Assembly (NCBI GenBank): GCA_021797575.1
Contig: JAJZZN010000003.1
Span: 1 to 64,000 of the forward strand
Direction of reading: 5' to 3'
Length of the DNA stretch: 64,000 bases
DNA from: Microcaldota archaeon
GTDB lineage: Archaea > Micrarchaeota > Micrarchaeia > Micrarchaeales > Micrarchaeaceae
In this document: piece after piece, positions 61,620-64,000 of the stretch
Layout: each line of letters begins with the position of its first letter
Numbering within the stretch: position 1 is the first letter of the stretch
Program-made: the position numbers and the translations under genes
The notes under the pieces: model-generated
What the model saw: only the letters and a program-made list of their open reading frames with translations
Database searches by the model: none
Told to the model about the DNA's origin: nothing

Positions 61620-63401
61620 TCACTTTATCAAATTCATGGCGAAAACTATCACTAGGAACACTATGCCTGCAGCAAACGCTATCGCATAGGTGTTTATGCT
61701 CCCGTTCTCTATCCTTTTCAGGGCATTGCCGAGCAGTATGAAGCTGTAGGCTCCTCCGTTTATCACGCTGTTTATCGCATCGTTTAGCGCGTCAAACCCT
61801 TCGCCGAGCAGCTCTATTCCTTTAAGCAGGTATACATAGAATGCATTTATGAAGAAGCTATTGTGAAGCAGCTTGTACTCCAGGGAGGACGCATCTACAT
61901 GGGGTGCCCTGCCTCGCGAATAAAGAATGTAAGCGATTCCGAGCCCGGTTAGGACAAGCACGGTCTCTATCAACGAGTCAATGATGCTTATGCTGAATTT
62001 AGGCATTGCGGCATAATACATCGGAAGCATAAAATAGGCAAGGCCGCTTGCAAGCACCAGCACTGCCAGTATTGCAATCGGCGCCAGCATGGATCTAGGT
62101 ACAGTCCTATATCCGAAGCTTGACAGGTAGCTGTCTTTCCTGGACGGCAGGTACAGCCAGCGGAAGATGTACACGCTTGATAGGAAGTCTATCGCTACCA
62201 GTGCGATATATACGTACATGCTGCTGGCAGAAGTGTCTATCCCAAGCTTGCCGAAAAATCCGCCAAGGGGGAATATGCCCGCCAGGGACAGCACCCCTAT
62301 GATCGTCGATATGTACAGCAGCTTGTTCGTCTTGAATCCGAAGTTGTAGGTCTTGTATATGTTCTCCTCTCCAGTAGCCTTCATTATCGAGCCTGCGCTC
62401 ATGAACAAGAGCGCCTTGTAGAACGTCTGTACTACGAACAGCAGCATTGCTGCGAATATGGCGTTGAATCCCAAGGCTATGAACATCAGCGCCAGGTCCT
62501 CCATCGTAGAGTATGCCAGTATCTTCTTTATGTGGTGCTCAGACAGTGCGTTCATAACAGCTATTATCGCAGTTATCAGGCCTATTGCGAGTATGGGCAT
62601 GAGCATGCCGGCCTTTACATATAGCGGCAGCAGTATCGCGATAAGGAACACCCCCGCCTTAACCATGGTCGAAGAGTGGAGGAAGGCGGATACGGGCGTA
62701 GGCCCTTCCATGGCATCGGACAGCCACTCATTGAATGGGAACTGCGCGGATTTCGTGAACGCTGCGACCAGTATAAAGGCGAGCGCTACCTTCAAGTAGA
62801 CTGTGCTGCCTGCAATTGAAAGCAATGAAGATATGTTGAGCGTATGATACGCGCTCCACAGCACTATGATTGCGGCGAGGAACAGGATGTCGCCTATTAT
62901 TATTGTGCTTATCGCCTTCCTCGCGGCATCAGGCACTACCTTCTTCGCGTACCAGAACCCTATTAGCAGGTAGCTTGTTATGCCGAGCATCTCCCACGCT
63001 ATGAACATGGTTACGAAGTTGCCCGATATCGCGAACAGCATCATCGCTGCGGCGAACAGGCTTATTTCGAAATAGTACCTGCTCTGCTCGCTCTTGGTGT
63101 CCATGTAGCCGAAAGAATAAAGGAAAATCAACGGCGTGACTATGCCTACCAAGGCGAGAAGCAACGCGTTGAGCGGAAGCACAGAAGTTGTTATGTTGAA
63201 CGAATAGCCCTGCAGGCTGAACCAGCTCACCCTATAAGTCCCTCCGACATAATAAAGGACTACTACGGCTATGATGATGAGCGACAGCACGCTGCCCGCC
63301 ATCGCTATGTACTTGGCAGCACGGTCGCGATGTATCGCCAATATTATCAGTGCAGCAGCTACCAGCGGCGCAACGCTCAGCAATGGCAATGCCTGCAACA
63401 T
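61620..63401 (-). CDS. nuoL: Complex I subunit L
   Basis: About 593 residues. Key parts are FIAWEMLGITSYLLIGFWY, SAQFPFNEWLSDAMEGPTPV, SAFLHSSTMVKAGVFL and HHIKKILAYSTMEDLALMF. The C-terminal lateral helix and final anchor are present. It pumps protons in complex I. The ATG at 63401 follows GGAGTGA. The related Mrp antiporter is unlikely given flanking nuoK, M and N. Confidence 0.93.
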   Translation of the reverse strand: MLQALPLLSVAPLVAAALIILAIHRDRAAKYIAMAGSVLSLIIIAVVVLYYVGGTYRVSWFSLQGYSFNITTSVLPLNALLLALVGIVTPLIFLYSFGYMDTKSEQSRYYFEISLFAAAMMLFAISGNFVTMFIAWEMLGITSYLLIGFWYAKKVVPDAARKAISTIIIGDILFLAAIIVLWSAYHTLNISSLLSIAGSTVYLKVALAFILVAAFTKSAQFPFNEWLSDAMEGPTPVSAFLHSSTMVKAGVFLIAILLPLYVKAGMLMPILAIGLITAIIAVMNALSEHHIKKILAYSTMEDLALMFIALGFNAIFAAMLLFVVQTFYKALLFMSAGSIMKATGEENIYKTYNFGFKTNKLLYISTIIGVLSLAGIFPLGGFFGKLGIDTSASSMYVYIALVAIDFLSSVYIFRWLYLPSRKDSYLSSFGYRTVPRSMLAPIAILAVLVLASGLAYFMLPMYYAAMPKFSISIIDSLIETVLVLTGLGIAYILYSRGRAPHVDASSLEYKLLHNSFFINAFYVYLLKGIELLGEGFDALNDAINSVINGGAYSFILLGNALKRIENGSINTYAIAFAAGIVFLVIVFAMNLIK

Positions 63402-63405
63402 CAAT

Positions 63406-63705
63406 TCACTCCTTCAATTTCGAAAGCTTAGATACATCAAGGCTAACATCTGCCTTGACCATGTACTGGTAAAGCGATATCGCAACGACTACCTCTGCAG
63501 CGGCAATGGCCCATACTGCGAACAGCAGCAGAAGGATGTTGCCCGTGCCCAAATAGCTGAACACTGAAGCTGCCAGAAGTGCAGCAGCTACCAGCACTAT
63601 CTCTACCGAGAACATCATAACTATGAAGTGCCTGCTTGAGGATATCCCTGCTATGCCTATGGCAAACAGCATCAAGCTCAGGCCGAGCAGGTATATGAAT
63701 ATCAT
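63406..63705 (-). CDS. nuoK: Complex I subunit K
   Basis: 99 residues, three membrane helices, with the conserved Glu residues in FIVMMFSVEIVLVAAALL and AIAAAEVVVAISLYQY. The AGGTGG site lies 6 bases before the ATG. It overlaps the preceding nuoJ-like frame by 4 bases (ATGA). Confidence 0.92.
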   Translation of the reverse strand: MIFIYLLGLSLMLFAIGIAGISSSRHFIVMMFSVEIVLVAAALLAASVFSYLGTGNILLLLFAVWAIAAAEVVVAISLYQYMVKADVSLDVSKLSKLKE

Positions 63706-63998
63706 TTCTTGCCACCTATCCTTTTCATCACTATTACGGCGCCTATTGATACCGCGAATATGAATATTGCTACGAAGTAAAGGTATTGTATAGACGAAGA
63801 CATGTCTGCCGATATCTCGCTTCCTGTCAGCGCATTGCTGACAGTTGAGGAAGAGCCCAGCGCCACGAGCGGGTAGAGGAGGACCGCCGCCAGTACTACC
63901 GATATCACTGCCAGCCCTATGTACGAAGTGTGCTTGAAGCGCGAAAAGCTCCCGGAGGCTACGCCAACGAATATGTACGTCGATACTCCTCCTATCAT
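63702..63998 (-). CDS. nuoJ: Complex I subunit J, second part or truncated by window
   Basis: 98 residues reaching the window edge, with three hydrophobic stretches; the last, YFVAIFIFAVSIGAVIVMKR, is like the final helix of NuoJ. NuoJ is usually about 160-170 residues. The ATG at 63998 could be a true start following an overlapping stop (TAATG) of a first nuoJ half, as some archaea split this gene. Or the frame may simply continue beyond the window. The sequence cannot settle it. Confidence 0.65.
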   Translation of the reverse strand: MIGGVSTYIFVGVASGSFSRFKHTSYIGLAVISVVLAAVLLYPLVALGSSSTVSNALTGSEISADMSSSIQYLYFVAIFIFAVSIGAVIVMKRIGGKK

Positions 63999-64000
63999 TA

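Noticed and set aside
61620-63401. MrpA/D-type sodium-proton antiporter in place of NuoL
   Set aside because: It is flanked by nuoK, nuoM and nuoN in the complex I order and lacks other mrp genes.
1-64000. CRISPR array, insertion sequence, prophage or rRNA operon
   Set aside because: No regularly spaced direct repeats, no transposase with inverted ends, no phage genes and no rRNA were seen on reading through; the only repeats are the two pairs reported.

Overview
This window comes from an archaeon with a compact genome. The evidence includes archaeal/eukaryotic-type ribosomal proteins (L7Ae, S28e, L24e, L30e, L15e), RNA polymerase subunit RpoK, EF-2, SRP54, a Nop5-type C/D-box sRNP protein, AglB/STT3, KEOPS Pcc1, geranylgeranyl reductases, TATA promoters and GGTGAT-type ribosome binding sites. 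Several features together suggest an acidophilic, ARMAN-like DPANN lineage (Micrarchaeota such as Micrarchaeum): a proton P-type ATPase, complex I, a glucoamylase, a branched or non-phosphorylative Entner-Doudoroff gene set, and very short intergenic spaces. That placement is inferred from gene content; no 16S rRNA is present.

Layout. 1-2.8 kb: minus-strand tetraether-synthase-like radical SAM gene and small unknown genes bracketed by two similar hairpin boxes. 3.1-5.5 kb: a multidomain Lrp-type regulator followed by a decayed partial duplication. 5.6-11.4 kb: minus-strand translation block (L30e-S12-S7-EF2, then L7Ae-S28e-L24e-Nop5). 11.5-23 kb: a nucleotidyltransferase-like gene, CysRS, signal peptidase, an SMC gene split by a -1 frameshift at an A7 tract, site-2 protease, rpoK, geranylgeranyl reductase and a tRNA-Leu with an insertion in its D arm. 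23.2-33 kb: PAC2 protein, a small basic tandem-repeat protein, Gln methyltransferase, CTP synthase, aldo/keto reductase, proton ATPase, a surface protein, L15e and Pcc1. 33.3-41.3 kb: L3-L4-L23-L2-S19-L22-S3, then an unusually extended AglB. 41.4-52 kb: tRNA-Ile(UAU), NAD kinase and a sugar-oxidation cluster (aldehyde dehydrogenase, IlvD-type dehydratase, gluconate dehydratase, KDG aldolase, glucose dehydrogenase, cyclase-family hydrolase, GH15 glucoamylase). 52-58.8 kb: methyltransferase, DRG GTPase, a 25-residue basic peptide gene, SRP54, glycosyltransferase, a one-repeat TBP-like protein and a second geranylgeranyl reductase. 58.8-64 kb: complex I genes nuoN-M-L-K-J.

Metabolic reading: the GH15 enzyme would release glucose, glucose dehydrogenase would oxidise it, gluconate dehydratase and KDG aldolase would yield pyruvate and glyceraldehyde, and the aldehyde dehydrogenase would oxidise glyceraldehyde. 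Reducing power could feed complex I, with the proton ATPase helping to hold cytoplasmic pH. The reductases and the Tes-like enzyme suggest lipid saturation and tetraether formation.

The points most worth a second look are the half-size TBP, the SMC frameshift, altered universally conserved motifs in EF-2 (P-loop Asp to His) and S12 (PNSA to PHSG), the two unusual tRNAs, the N-terminally shortened Nop5 and the tiny Lys/Arg-rich gene with its own promoter and terminator.
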